Origin: Qipengyuania citrea
GTDB taxonomy: Bacteria; Pseudomonadota; Alphaproteobacteria; Sphingomonadales; Sphingomonadaceae
Direction of reading: 5' to 3'
Assembly (NCBI RefSeq): GCF_009828015.1
Contig: NZ_WTYG01000001.1
Span: 186,001-250,000 of the forward strand
Length of the DNA stretch: 64,000 nucleotides
In this document: piece by piece, positions 1 to 7,391 of the stretch
Position numbering within the stretch: the first letter of the stretch is position 1
Layout: each line of letters starts with the position of its first letter
Notes under the pieces: generated by a model
Seen by the model: only the letters and a program-made list of their open reading frames with translations
Database searches by the model: none
What the model was told of the DNA's origin: nothing
Program-made: the position numbers and the translations under genes

Positions 1-409
1 GTTTGTCCCCTTTCTTTGTCATGGACCAGAAAAGCTGCGCCGAGCAGCTGATAAGCGCGAAGCCGGTGAGTGCTTCAACACCTGCTATGACCCGCAGGTG
101 TTGGGTCGGGTAGATGTCCCCAAGACCAAGCGTGGTGATATTGATCAGCGAGAAATAGAAGTAATCCATCCAGCCCATCGCGGAGACCTTGTCGAAGCTG
201 CCAAGTCCCAATTCATTGCCGAACCAGAAACCGCCACCAAACCAAGCAGCGACGATCAGGTGAGAAAATAATACCAGCAAGGAGACAGCGGCTTTGGTCG
301 CAACGCTGTCGCTCTTGCCGAGCCAATCATGGCCTCGCTGCAAGATTGACAGGTGCGAGAGTATCGCACCCAGGAACAGTGCTGTCGAAAGAAGGAGGGC
401 CGTGATCAA
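1..409 (-). CDS. Two-TM potassium channel family protein, partial at the window edge
   Basis: This ion-channel protein of the inner membrane is read leftward and cut by the window start, with 136 residues visible. The start is a TTG at 409 overlapping the stop of the upstream DUF5676 gene (TTGA), which indicates translational coupling. The order is a first membrane helix, a cytoplasmic stretch, a second helix, a pore region reading MDYFYFSLINITTLGLGDIY, and a final helix. TLGLGD is a variant of the K+ selectivity filter TVGYGD. The protein looks almost complete at the cut. It is the last visible gene of the leftward operon that begins with the DUF2231 gene. Ion selectivity is inferred from the filter only. 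Confidence 0.72.
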   Translation of the reverse strand, partial: MITALLLSTALFLGAILSHLSILQRGHDWLGKSDSVATKAAVSLLVLFSHLIVAAWFGGGFWFGNELGLGSFDKVSAMGWMDYFYFSLINITTLGLGDIYPTQHLRVIAGVEALTGFALISCSAQLFWSMTKKGDK

Positions 410-681
410 GCGCTCTTCTCCCGTCCGGAAAACGCGTAGAGCGGCACGATCAGGATGGCGATGTACCAGCCATAAAGGAAGCTGCCGATAGCTCCTGCGA
501 TAAAGCCTTGCCAGGTTATCCACTCAAAGCCGGGCAGGAGTGGAGCCCAGGCTTCATGCATGTGGAAACGGTCGGGAGAAAGCAGGCCAAAGCCCACGCA
601 GATCAGATAACTCAGCAGCAGGAAGGTGCCGAGTGTCCACCCCCACCTGACGATTGTTTTTCGCTTCGATCCAGCAATCAC
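406..681 (-). CDS. DUF5676-like small membrane protein
   Basis: This 91-residue protein has two predicted membrane helices: residues about 10-32, ending in a GFGLL turn, and about 60-82, containing GAIGSFLYGWYIAILIVPLY. The spacing, the LLPGFEW motif before helix 2 and the FLYG motif resemble the DUF5676 family, whose function I do not know and which often sits near metal-resistance genes. The start is a GTG at 681 that overlaps the stop of the preceding small lipoprotein ORF, with AGGAGGGAGA as ribosome-binding site. The family assignment is from memory of the motif pattern, without a search. Confidence 0.7.
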   Translation of the reverse strand: MIAGSKRKTIVRWGWTLGTFLLLSYLICVGFGLLSPDRFHMHEAWAPLLPGFEWITWQGFIAGAIGSFLYGWYIAILIVPLYAFSGREKSA

Positions 682-794
682 GGCTTATCTCCCTCCTTAA
701 GCGCACTGGTGCAGGCGGACAGTGCAACCAACCCTAGCGTTGCTGCAGCTCGGCGCATCCTGCGCATTGGCTCGTCTGGAAAACTGAAATTCAT
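678..794 (-). CDS. 38-residue putative lipoprotein
   Basis: This small ORF runs from an ATG at 794, which overlaps the stop of the upstream lipoprotein gene (ATGA), to a TGA overlapping the GTG start of the DUF5676 gene. Its product has a positively charged N-terminus (MRRMRR from residue 10), a hydrophobic core and a lipobox-like LSAC around residues 25-28, leaving a mature peptide of only about 11 residues. That resembles entericidin-size lipoproteins. The four-base overlaps on both sides are the main evidence that it is a real gene. An internal start at residue 10 or 13 would give a more typical signal peptide. Function unknown. Confidence 0.55.
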   Translation of the reverse strand: MNFSFPDEPMRRMRRAAATLGLVALSACTSALKEGDKP

Positions 795-1192
795 TCGCGC
801 CCCTCTTGCATATTGTCCATGTCGCGTTCGGACATTGATCCCATATCGTGACCCGCATGGGGATCGGGCGGTCCGGTGACCTCTGGTTCTACTGGGGTAA
901 GCGGTGGAATTGCCGGGCTTCCGGAAGATGCAGGCAATGGCCGAGGATTGGCTGCGGTCGCGGGGCTGCTCGACGGCTCGGACGTGACTGTCGCCGGTCT
1001 GCTTGCGCTTCCCGGGATAGAGCCATTCTCGCCAGACTCAGGTACAACTTCTGAAAGCACGTCACCGTCAGGTGCGACAGCACCGTCGCTCTCTGCCAGC
1101 GGCGCAGATTGCTGGTCGCAGGCAGCGAGTCCGAACAGTGCAGCGCCGAGTAGTAAAGCCGCGGGGGTCTTAGAGAATGGGCCAGATGTCAT
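791..1192 (-). CDS. Putative lipoprotein, low-complexity, Met/His-rich C-terminus
   Basis: This 133-residue protein starts at an ATG at 1192, preceded by AAGGAAATTCC. It opens with a signal peptide ending in a lipobox (LAAC, Cys about residue 22). The mature part is Pro/Ser/Glu/Gly-rich and probably disordered. It ends in a His/Met-containing tail (DPHAGHDMGSMSERDMDNM) like those seen in periplasmic copper-binding proteins. The stop overlaps the next small lipoprotein gene. A role in periplasmic metal binding is inferred from the tail and the island context. The enclosing longer reading frame would start inside the DUF2231 gene and is less likely. Confidence 0.65.
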   Translation of the reverse strand: MTSGPFSKTPAALLLGAALFGLAACDQQSAPLAESDGAVAPDGDVLSEVVPESGENGSIPGSASRPATVTSEPSSSPATAANPRPLPASSGSPAIPPLTPVEPEVTGPPDPHAGHDMGSMSERDMDNMQEGRE

Positions 1193-1202
1193 GGAATTTC
1201 CT

Positions 1203-1853
1203 TCAGAGCCAAGAGAGGCCAAGGTGGTTTTGTCCCTGCGCGAGCTCACCGCCAAGAAACCCTTGGACGAGGATAAGGAGGGTCATGAGAAGCAGGCCTG
1301 CCCGCAGCGAAGTCCTCGTGGCACTTGTTCGCCTCACAATCAGAACAAGCGCCAGGCCAAGGATAGCGATTAGCATTCCGTTCCATCGGTGAATTTGCAT
1401 CACCGTGTCGCCGCCAAACCATAAGCCGGTGTGTATCCATCCGAAGGTTGCCGCGAGTATCCCGCCAGCGGCGCCGCCATAGATCAGAACACTAACGGCA
1501 GGCTCCACAGTGTCCTTGCCACGAAGCACAAACAGCTCAGCCAGCGCCGCCATCAGGAACAGGGCCACCGGGAAATGCACAGTGGCTGGATGCAATTTGG
1601 TCAAAAATGCGAAGAAGCCTGCGTTGTCGCTTTCGTGTTCACCTGACTTACTGCCAGCGTTTCCTTCGCCCGGGACGGGTTCGCCTGGTGCAATCTGCGA
1701 ACTGTGCATGCCCTCCATGCCTGCCATCTTGTCCGGTTGCGCGGGCACCTGCGCGCTTGGCGTTTCACCGTGAACTTCGTCGCCGTGCGCAAGAGCCGGG
1801 CTAGCCGAAAGGAACGCTGCGCAAATGAGCATGAAGATATGAGCTAATTTCAT
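1203..1853 (-). CDS. DUF2231 domain membrane protein with secretion signal
   Basis: The 216-residue product begins with a cleavable signal (cleavage after SPALA, about residue 22). A His/Met-containing periplasmic linker follows (HGDEVHGE, MAGMEGMHSS). Four membrane helices then start with LHPATVHFPVALFLMAALAE, the conserved opening of DUF2231, in which a His-Pro pair and a second His face the membrane. The domain's biochemical role is not known to me. It is the first gene of the leftward operon and diverges from the cnrYXH-like genes across about 150 bases, so both may respond to the same metal signal. Confidence 0.78.
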   Translation of the reverse strand: MKLAHIFMLICAAFLSASPALAHGDEVHGETPSAQVPAQPDKMAGMEGMHSSQIAPGEPVPGEGNAGSKSGEHESDNAGFFAFLTKLHPATVHFPVALFLMAALAELFVLRGKDTVEPAVSVLIYGGAAGGILAATFGWIHTGLWFGGDTVMQIHRWNGMLIAILGLALVLIVRRTSATRTSLRAGLLLMTLLILVQGFLGGELAQGQNHLGLSWL

Positions 1854-1919
1854 TTTGACTGTTGGTCTTTCACGGCGGGTTAACGGGCCTTATGCTTGCT
1901 GTTACGCAGCCCGTGCGGC

Positions 1920-1948
1920 CTTCCCTCACCAAAAATTTTTGAGGGAAG
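1920..1948. repeat. Inverted repeat in the divergent promoter region
   Basis: Perfect 9-base arms (CTTCCCTCA at 1920-1928 and TGAGGGAAG at 1940-1948) flank an 11-base AT-rich centre. It lies between the divergent DUF2231 and cnrY-like genes. It could be a protein-binding site for either direction. The lack of a T-run after the stem argues against a terminator. Confidence 0.5.
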
Positions 1949-1967
1949 CTGGCTGACGGGACGTAAT

Positions 1968-1992
1968 GGAAACGATTATCAAGCGAAGGGTC
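1968..1992 (+). promoter_or_regulatory. Candidate ECF-type promoter upstream of the cnrY-like gene
   Basis: GGAAAC at 1968-1973 and GTC at 1990-1992 are separated by 16 bases, a layout like many ECF sigma promoters (GGAAC / GTC). It lies just upstream of the chosen cnrY-like start at 2004, where an autoregulated cnrYXH promoter would be expected. It is short and degenerate, so this is weak evidence. Confidence 0.3.
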
Positions 1993-2003
1993 GGCCACCG
2001 CAC

Positions 2004-2285
2004 GTGACACAAAAACTGGAACCTGTTCTGCATGCTCTTGCGAACGACACTTCATTGGATGTGTCGAGCAGCGGACTTATGGAAGGCGTGTGGGAACGCG
2101 TGGGCGCTGCGACAGCGCGGCGGGAACGCACGATGCGAAGCGCACTTTTCGTGGGCCTGTTCGTAATTGGGCTGGGCGTCGGGACACTGACCGTACAGCC
2201 GTCGGTTTACGCGAAGGACGCCTCGTACCTGGTTTTCAACGACGCACGACTTTCGCCCGCAGCATTGCTGCATGTCGATTCATGA
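2004..2285 (+). CDS. CnrY-like anti-sigma factor (short, one membrane helix)
   Basis: With the GTG at 2004 as start, this is a 93-residue protein. It has a soluble N-terminal half (about 1-42), one membrane helix (about 44-62, SALFVGLFVIGLGVGTL) and a short periplasmic tail. Its stop overlaps the start of the cnrX-like gene (ATGA). Size, topology and position match CnrY, the membrane anti-sigma factor that holds the ECF sigma factor CnrH until the periplasmic sensor CnrX detects metal. Sequence similarity to CnrY itself is not obvious by eye, so the call rests on order and topology. A longer frame from 1896 is possible. Confidence 0.6.
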   Translation: MTQKLEPVLHALANDTSLDVSSSGLMEGVWERVGAATARRERTMRSALFVGLFVIGLGVGTLTVQPSVYAKDASYLVFNDARLSPAALLHVDS

Positions 2286-2722
2286 AGCATTTGAAACTGC
2301 AGATCGCGCTGGCCATCTTGTTCGCCGCCTTGGCAGGCTTTCTGGGCGCGACAGCAGCCGAAAGATGGTTTGCTCCAGAACAAACCGGCGGCCTTCACGA
2401 ATTCGTACACGAACAGCTCGAACTTAATCCAGAGCAGGAATCCTTGCTGGACGAGCTTGAAAAGCGTCATGCCCTAGAAAACGCGCAGCTCGAACTGGAA
2501 GTGCGACGCGCGAACGCGGAGCTGGCTGCAGCGATGGACAAGGAACATGAATACGGACCTGAAGTCAGTGCCGCTATCGACCAGGTCCACGCCAGCATGG
2601 GTGAATTACAGAAAGCGACCATCCGCCATGTGTTCGCAATGCGCTCCATTCTCGATCCGCAACAGCAGCGCGAATTCGATCAGCAGGTTTCCCGGTCGTT
2701 GACCGATTCACCGCCGGAATGA
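2282..2722 (+). CDS. Periplasmic heavy-metal sensor, CnrX family
   Basis: This 146-residue protein has one N-terminal membrane anchor (about 7-27) and an all-helical periplasmic domain. Known CnrX metal ligands have counterparts here: His39 and His43 in LHEFVHEQL, a Glu-rich helix around residue 60, and His116/Met120 in KATIRHVFAM, matching the His-Val-Phe-x-Met motif of CnrX. CnrX senses Ni2+/Co2+ and releases the sigma factor through CnrY. Overlaps place it between the anti-sigma and sigma genes. The metal actually sensed here is unknown; the downstream copAB genes suggest copper may be involved. Confidence 0.8.
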   Translation: MKHLKLQIALAILFAALAGFLGATAAERWFAPEQTGGLHEFVHEQLELNPEQESLLDELEKRHALENAQLELEVRRANAELAAAMDKEHEYGPEVSAAIDQVHASMGELQKATIRHVFAMRSILDPQQQREFDQQVSRSLTDSPPE

Positions 2723-2729
2723 CGGCGGG

Positions 2730-3290
2730 GTGTCCCGAATTCCCCACGCCCAGGAATCTGAACTGGTCGCCATGGTCATCGCAGGCGATCGCCGCGCATT
2801 TACCAATCTTGTGGAGCCACATCTGCCTCGATTACTGGCAACATCCCTCCGGATGGTGGGCATCCGTGAAGAGGCTGAGGATGCCGTTCAAAATGCGCTG
2901 GCATCGGCTTGGATCGCGCGTGCGCGTCTTGACCCGAGACGACCCGTGCTTCCAATTCTCACCACGATCACGCTGAACAAATGCCGTGACAAATTGCGCC
3001 GAAGAAAGGCGGCCCAGTTTTTGGGCTTTGGCAAATCGTCATCTTTTGAAATCGTTGCGGACGAGACCCCCTCGCCGGAAGTGGAAGCGTCGGACAGGCA
3101 ATTTTTGCATGCCGCCTATGCCGAAATTCAGAAGCTTCCCCTGCGTATGCGCGAAGCGCTCATACTCGTTGCAATAGACGGCCGCAGTCAGAAAGAAGCG
3201 GCGGTACTGCTAGGCATTACCGAGAAGGCCGTGGAAGGTCTGGTCTATCGAGCGCGTAACACACTTAGAAAAAAACTTGATGTCGCATGA
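2730..3290 (+). CDS. ECF RNA polymerase sigma factor, CnrH-like
   Basis: The 186-residue protein has sigma-70 region 2 (about 20-95; EAEDAVQNALASAW is the core-binding and -10 helix) and region 4 (about 130-182; helix-turn-helix SQKEAAVLLGITEKAVEGLV). This is the standard ECF two-domain layout. The start is the GTG at 2730, 7 bases after the sensor gene. The gene order anti-sigma, sensor, sigma is that of cnrYXH. copA begins 34 bases after the stop, so the sigma factor probably drives the resistance genes on both sides as well as its own operon (inference). Confidence 0.85.
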   Translation: MSRIPHAQESELVAMVIAGDRRAFTNLVEPHLPRLLATSLRMVGIREEAEDAVQNALASAWIARARLDPRRPVLPILTTITLNKCRDKLRRRKAAQFLGFGKSSSFEIVADETPSPEVEASDRQFLHAAYAEIQKLPLRMREALILVAIDGRSQKEAAVLLGITEKAVEGLVYRARNTLRKKLDVA

Positions 3291-3324
3291 GGGGAAGGAG
3301 GATCGAGCGCGTAACATCCAGCAT

Positions 3325-5169
3325 ATGAAATTTGCAGGAAATCACATGCTGATGATGAACCGAAGAGGTCTTCTGGGTGCAGGGGCCGGCGCTGCTGGAT
3401 TGTTGGGTGCCGCGGCCATCACACCCGCCTGGGCCCGCGGAGCAAGCCTGGATGGCCGGCACATTCGCGCCGGGTTCGATGAAGTTTCCGGAGGATCGAT
3501 CGACCTCACCATCGGAGAGGGACCGCGCGTCGTGCAAGGGCGACGCGGCCATGCCATAGCAGTCAATGGCAGCGTGCCTGGTCCGCTCGTACGTTTGAAG
3601 GAAGGCGAGGCAGTACGCCTCAACGTTACCAACACGCTAGACGAGGATAGCTCGATCCATTGGCACGGCCTTTTGCTCCCGTTCCAGTTCGATGGTGTTC
3701 CAGGCGTGAGCTTTCCCGGAATAAGGCCGGGGGAGACCTTCACTTATGACCTTCCGCCCATCCGTCAAACGGGGACCTACTGGTGGCACAGCCATTCAGG
3801 CTTGCAAGAACAGGCGGGCCATTATGGACCAATCGTCATTGAACCGGCCGGTCCTGATCCGGTGCAGGCCGATCGCGACTATGTCCTGCTGCTCAGCGAA
3901 TTTACGCCGATGCATCCGCACACGATCATGGACAAATTGAAGAAAGGCGAGGGCTATTTCAACTACCAGCGGACTACCTGGACAGATGACTACCCATTGA
4001 GCGGCGAAGATCGCCGTATGTGGGCGGAAATGAGGATGATGCCAACGGACATCCTCGATGTGACAGGTTCGACCTACACATATCTGGCCAACGGACATGG
4101 TCCGATGGAGGGCCTCGAGTTCCTCTTCAATCCCGGAGAACGGGTACGCATCCGAGTAATCAACGGGAGTGCGATGACCTTTTTTAACGTCCGCATTCCC
4201 GGCGCCCGCATCCATATCGTAGCAGCAGATGGGCAGAATGTGCGCCCGGTCCCGGTCGAAGAGTTCCAAATCGGCACGGCGGAAACCTATGATTTTATCG
4301 TTGAGCCAACCGGCGAAGCTATGACGATCGTAGCTGAATCTATGGACCGATCGGGCATGGCGGTAGCGACCTTGGCAAGTCGGCCCGGTGCGCGCGCGCC
4401 GGTCCCGGCACTTCGTGATGCGCCGCTTCTCACCATGGCCGATATGGGCATGAGCGGAATGGATCACGGCGCAAGTGGTGAAATGGACGGAATGGATCAT
4501 GCAGCGATGGGACACGGGCCTCAAAATCCAGGTTCCACGCAGCAGCCTGAACAGCTGGAAGCGATGAATATGGAAGGCATGAACATGCGCGACACTTCCA
4601 TGCTGCCGCCGGATGTCGAAGTCGGGCCTGGAATTGACATGGTCGCCATGAACCCGGTGGACCGAACGGGAGATCCAGGCATTGGATTGGACAAGGTTCC
4701 ACATCGGGTTTTGACCTATCGCGATCTCGTCGCTCTTGAGCCCAATGACGATTTGCGAACGCCTTCCCGCCAGATGGAGATCCACCTGACCGGCAACATG
4801 GAACGGTTCATGTGGTCGTTTGACGGCAAGAAGTTCTCATCCGTTAGCGAAGACCCGATCCGCTTTGCTTATAACGAGCGGGTGCGGGTCAAGCTCGTCA
4901 ACGACACAATGATGGCTCACCCGATCCATCTCCACGGCCACTTCTTCGAATTGGTCAACGGGGCGCCGGCCGACCGACAGCCACAAAAACACACGGTTAT
5001 AGTGCAACCGGGCGGTAGTGCCTCATTCGACCTGACAGCTGACGAGAGCGGTGACTGGGCTTTTCATTGCCACCTCCTCTATCACATGCACGCCGGCATG
5101 TTTCAGATCGTGACCGTAGCTCCGCAAGGCGATGCGCCGGAGCAAGAGCGCGTGGGAGAGCACGGATGA
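3325..5169 (+). CDS. copA: Copper-resistance multicopper oxidase CopA
   Basis: This 614-residue periplasmic oxidase is thought to oxidise Cu(I) and to sequester copper. A twin-arginine signal (NRRGLLGAGAGAAG, Arg13-Arg14) indicates Tat export of a folded enzyme. Copper-ligand motifs are all present: His112-Trp-His114, His155-Ser-His157, HPIHLHGHF from about 532 and HCHLLYHMHAGM from about 581. A Met/His-rich insert (MGMSGMDHGASGEMDGMDH and following, about 372-430) matches CopA's extra copper-binding loops. I chose the ATG at 3325; MLMMNRRG at residue 8 is an alternative. copB overlaps its stop. It follows the ECF cassette directly. Confidence 0.93.
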   Translation: MKFAGNHMLMMNRRGLLGAGAGAAGLLGAAAITPAWARGASLDGRHIRAGFDEVSGGSIDLTIGEGPRVVQGRRGHAIAVNGSVPGPLVRLKEGEAVRLNVTNTLDEDSSIHWHGLLLPFQFDGVPGVSFPGIRPGETFTYDLPPIRQTGTYWWHSHSGLQEQAGHYGPIVIEPAGPDPVQADRDYVLLLSEFTPMHPHTIMDKLKKGEGYFNYQRTTWTDDYPLSGEDRRMWAEMRMMPTDILDVTGSTYTYLANGHGPMEGLEFLFNPGERVRIRVINGSAMTFFNVRIPGARIHIVAADGQNVRPVPVEEFQIGTAETYDFIVEPTGEAMTIVAESMDRSGMAVATLASRPGARAPVPALRDAPLLTMADMGMSGMDHGASGEMDGMDHAAMGHGPQNPGSTQQPEQLEAMNMEGMNMRDTSMLPPDVEVGPGIDMVAMNPVDRTGDPGIGLDKVPHRVLTYRDLVALEPNDDLRTPSRQMEIHLTGNMERFMWSFDGKKFSSVSEDPIRFAYNERVRVKLVNDTMMAHPIHLHGHFFELVNGAPADRQPQKHTVIVQPGGSASFDLTADESGDWAFHCHLLYHMHAGMFQIVTVAPQGDAPEQERVGEHG

Positions 5170-6188
5170 AAACCCTGCTTGCAATCCTGCTCATCGGTAC
5201 CGCGACGCCCGTTATGGCCCAGCATGCCGGCCATACGATGCCGGACCCGGAGCCAACACCCGCCCCCGCACAGGTAGAAACGCCCGATCCGGATGACACT
5301 GACCATTCCCAAATGGACCATTCAGCGATGGGGCATGACACTGGCCGGGTGGCACCTCCAGATGATTCAGTCAGGGAAGCAACTGATCAACCTGCCACGC
5401 ACGGTCAATCGCAGATGGATCACGGCACGATGACGATGCCCATTCCCAGTTCGCCGCCACCCGCCTCGGCCGGATCAGGCCCGCCGCGCGCTGCCGATGC
5501 GATCTGGGGTGCAGATGCAATGCGCGCCAGTCGCGCTCAACTTCGCCATGAACAAGGCGGACAGACTTATTTCTGGTTTCAGGGCGATCGCGTCGAGTAT
5601 CGAGCTCGCGAAGGCGGGGATGGCTACCTGTGGGACGTCCAAGGTTATTACGGCGGGGATATCGACAAGTTTTGGTTCAAATCAGAGGGCGAAGGCAGCT
5701 TCGGTGAAGAAATCGAAGGGGCCGAGGTGCAAGCGCTTTATAGCCGCGCCATCGCTCCTTTCTTCGATTTGCAAGCGGGGGTGCGGCAGGATTTTGCTCC
5801 CCGCGACCGGACTTATGCAGTCATCGGGATCCAAGGTCTCGCCCCTTATCAATTCGAGATCGATGCCGCTGCATTTCTGTCCAGCAAGGGTGATCTGACA
5901 GCGAGGATCGAAGCCGAACTGGACCAGCGAATAACACAGCGGTTGATCTTGCAGCCGCGCGCGGAAGTGAACTTATCGGCGCAGGACGTACCCGAGCTTG
6001 GGATTGGATTCGGCCTCGATACGGCTGAGCTTGGAATTCGTCTTCGATATGAATTTGCCCGAGAATTTGCGCCATACATTGGCGTCGAGCAAGAATGGCG
6101 GGTCGGCCAAAGCGCCGATTATGCCCGCGCCAATGGAGAAGACCCGAGCGTAACAAACTACGTCATCGGTTTGCGGTTTTGGTTCTAA
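5166..6188 (+). CDS. copB: Copper-resistance outer-membrane protein CopB
   Basis: The 340-residue protein starts at 5166, overlapping the copA stop (ATGA). A signal peptide ends at VMAQ. A Met/His/Pro-rich N-terminal region (about 18-100; HAGHTMPDP, HSQMDHSAMGHD, MDHGTMTMP) can bind Cu(I). The CopB beta-barrel domain follows (about 120-340), with alternating beta strands and a terminal aromatic (GLRFWF), as expected of an outer-membrane protein. CopB works with CopA in periplasmic copper sequestration. Membership is clear from order, size and composition. Confidence 0.92.
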   Translation: MKTLLAILLIGTATPVMAQHAGHTMPDPEPTPAPAQVETPDPDDTDHSQMDHSAMGHDTGRVAPPDDSVREATDQPATHGQSQMDHGTMTMPIPSSPPPASAGSGPPRAADAIWGADAMRASRAQLRHEQGGQTYFWFQGDRVEYRAREGGDGYLWDVQGYYGGDIDKFWFKSEGEGSFGEEIEGAEVQALYSRAIAPFFDLQAGVRQDFAPRDRTYAVIGIQGLAPYQFEIDAAAFLSSKGDLTARIEAELDQRITQRLILQPRAEVNLSAQDVPELGIGFGLDTAELGIRLRYEFAREFAPYIGVEQEWRVGQSADYARANGEDPSVTNYVIGLRFWF

Positions 6189-6202
6189 AAAGAGGAAATA
6201 TT

Positions 6203-6736
6203 ATGCGTAACAAACTGCCCATAAGCGTGGCCGCTCTGGTCATGATCGCAAATGGCGTGCCGGCAATGGCGCAGTCCATGGATCATTCAGCACATGCCGA
6301 ACAGGTAACTACGAAGCCGATGGACCATGCCGCGCATATGGCTGCCATGAACGATGATATCGCCGGAGCGGAAGCAGCGCTCACCTCCTACCGTCAAGCG
6401 CTGACAGCGCGCGATGCGGATGCCATGGCCGCGCTGTTTGCCGAGGACTCCTTCATCTATGAAAACGGCAAAGATGAAGGCAGCTTCACGCATTATATGG
6501 AACATCACCTCGGCCCCGAACTTGATGCGATTACCAGCTTCACCTTTGGCAATCCCACTCTTGCGGTGACGCGAATGGGGCACATGGCGTTTGGCCGCGA
6601 AACATACACTTACCGGATCGAACTTGCCGACGGACGCGTGATCGATCGCGAAGGCGTTGCCACCTCGGTTTTGACTCACGACGCTGATGGATGGAAGATC
6701 GTTCAGTACCATTCCTCTTCGCGCGCTCCGAGATAA
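6203..6736 (+). CDS. Secreted NTF2/SnoaL-like protein with Met/His-rich N-terminus
   Basis: A good ribosome-binding site (AGAGGAAA) precedes the ATG at 6203, 14 bases after copB. The 177-residue product has a signal peptide (cleavage after AMAQ, about 24), a short metal-binding-like stretch (MDHSAHAEQ, MDHAAHMAAM), then a domain of about 120 residues. The pattern ALTSYRQALTARDADAMAALFA and a final beta segment (DGWKIVQYHSSSR) are typical of NTF2-like DUF4440/SnoaL folds. That fold binds small ligands or has varied enzymatic roles. Here a copper-related periplasmic role is inferred from the cop operon and the His/Met motifs. Confidence 0.75.
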   Translation: MRNKLPISVAALVMIANGVPAMAQSMDHSAHAEQVTTKPMDHAAHMAAMNDDIAGAEAALTSYRQALTARDADAMAALFAEDSFIYENGKDEGSFTHYMEHHLGPELDAITSFTFGNPTLAVTRMGHMAFGRETYTYRIELADGRVIDREGVATSVLTHDADGWKIVQYHSSSRAPR

Positions 6737-6944
6737 CCGCGATAACTCTACCGTGCGCGATTTGATGTCAGGTCGACCGCTCCCGGTTGGAACGCAGGCG
6801 GTCGGAATTCGCAGGTTGCGTGGCCCCAAATATCGACCGAGATCTGCGCCATCGAAGGGGGCGAAAGCTGGAACAGGCAAGCGGAACCCGGCTGCGAGGC
6901 AAAGGTTGGATTGTCGTATTCAAAACACCCAAAGGAAAGCCACG

Positions 6945-7391
6945 ATGGACCGCGCGCAAATTGACGAGAACCTCTCCCTGCTGACATTCCCGCCCGCAGC
7001 AGACGACCTTCAAACCCTTGCGGACGATGGTTTCAAATCGATTGTCAATTTGAGGCAGGCAGGCGAGCAAGGCGAAAAGCTGAGCCCGCAGGCCGAAGCG
7101 GAAGAAGCGCGCGAAAACGGATTGGATTACCTTCACTATCCCGTTTCTCCACCAGATTTGACGGCTGAGAACGCGAAGGACTTTGCGACCAGACTTGTAC
7201 AGCTTCCCCGTCCTGTGGCCATTCACTGCGCCAGTGGACGTCGGGCTAGCTTGATGGGTCTTGCGTCCTGGGCGCTTCAAAACGAGGGTGACGCCGCCAC
7301 AGCAGCGAAAAGAGGCGGCGACGCCGGGCTGGAAATCAGTGAAGGTGATTTACTGCCACTGCTCAATGCAAATGAGGCAGGCGCGCAATGA
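6945..7391 (+). CDS. DUF442 (Blh N-terminal-like) phosphatase-family protein
   Basis: The 148-residue protein starts at 6945 behind AAAGGAAAG. It has the compact DUF442 fold signature: FKSIVNLRQAGE near residue 28 and a phosphatase P-loop-like HCASGRR with Cys95 and Arg100 (Cys-x4-Arg). In other bacteria this domain is fused to, or encoded beside, a persulfide dioxygenase (Blh proteins of sulfide detoxification). Here it overlaps the next gene, a persulfide-dioxygenase-like enzyme, by four bases. Its substrate is unknown. A 208-base gap separates it from the NTF2-like gene. Confidence 0.78.
   Translation: MDRAQIDENLSLLTFPPAADDLQTLADDGFKSIVNLRQAGEQGEKLSPQAEAEEARENGLDYLHYPVSPPDLTAENAKDFATRLVQLPRPVAIHCASGRRASLMGLASWALQNEGDAATAAKRGGDAGLEISEGDLLPLLNANEAGAQ

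Noticed and set aside
1920-1948. Rho-independent terminator
   Set aside because: The dyad lacks a following T-run and lies between divergent genes, where no transcript should end.
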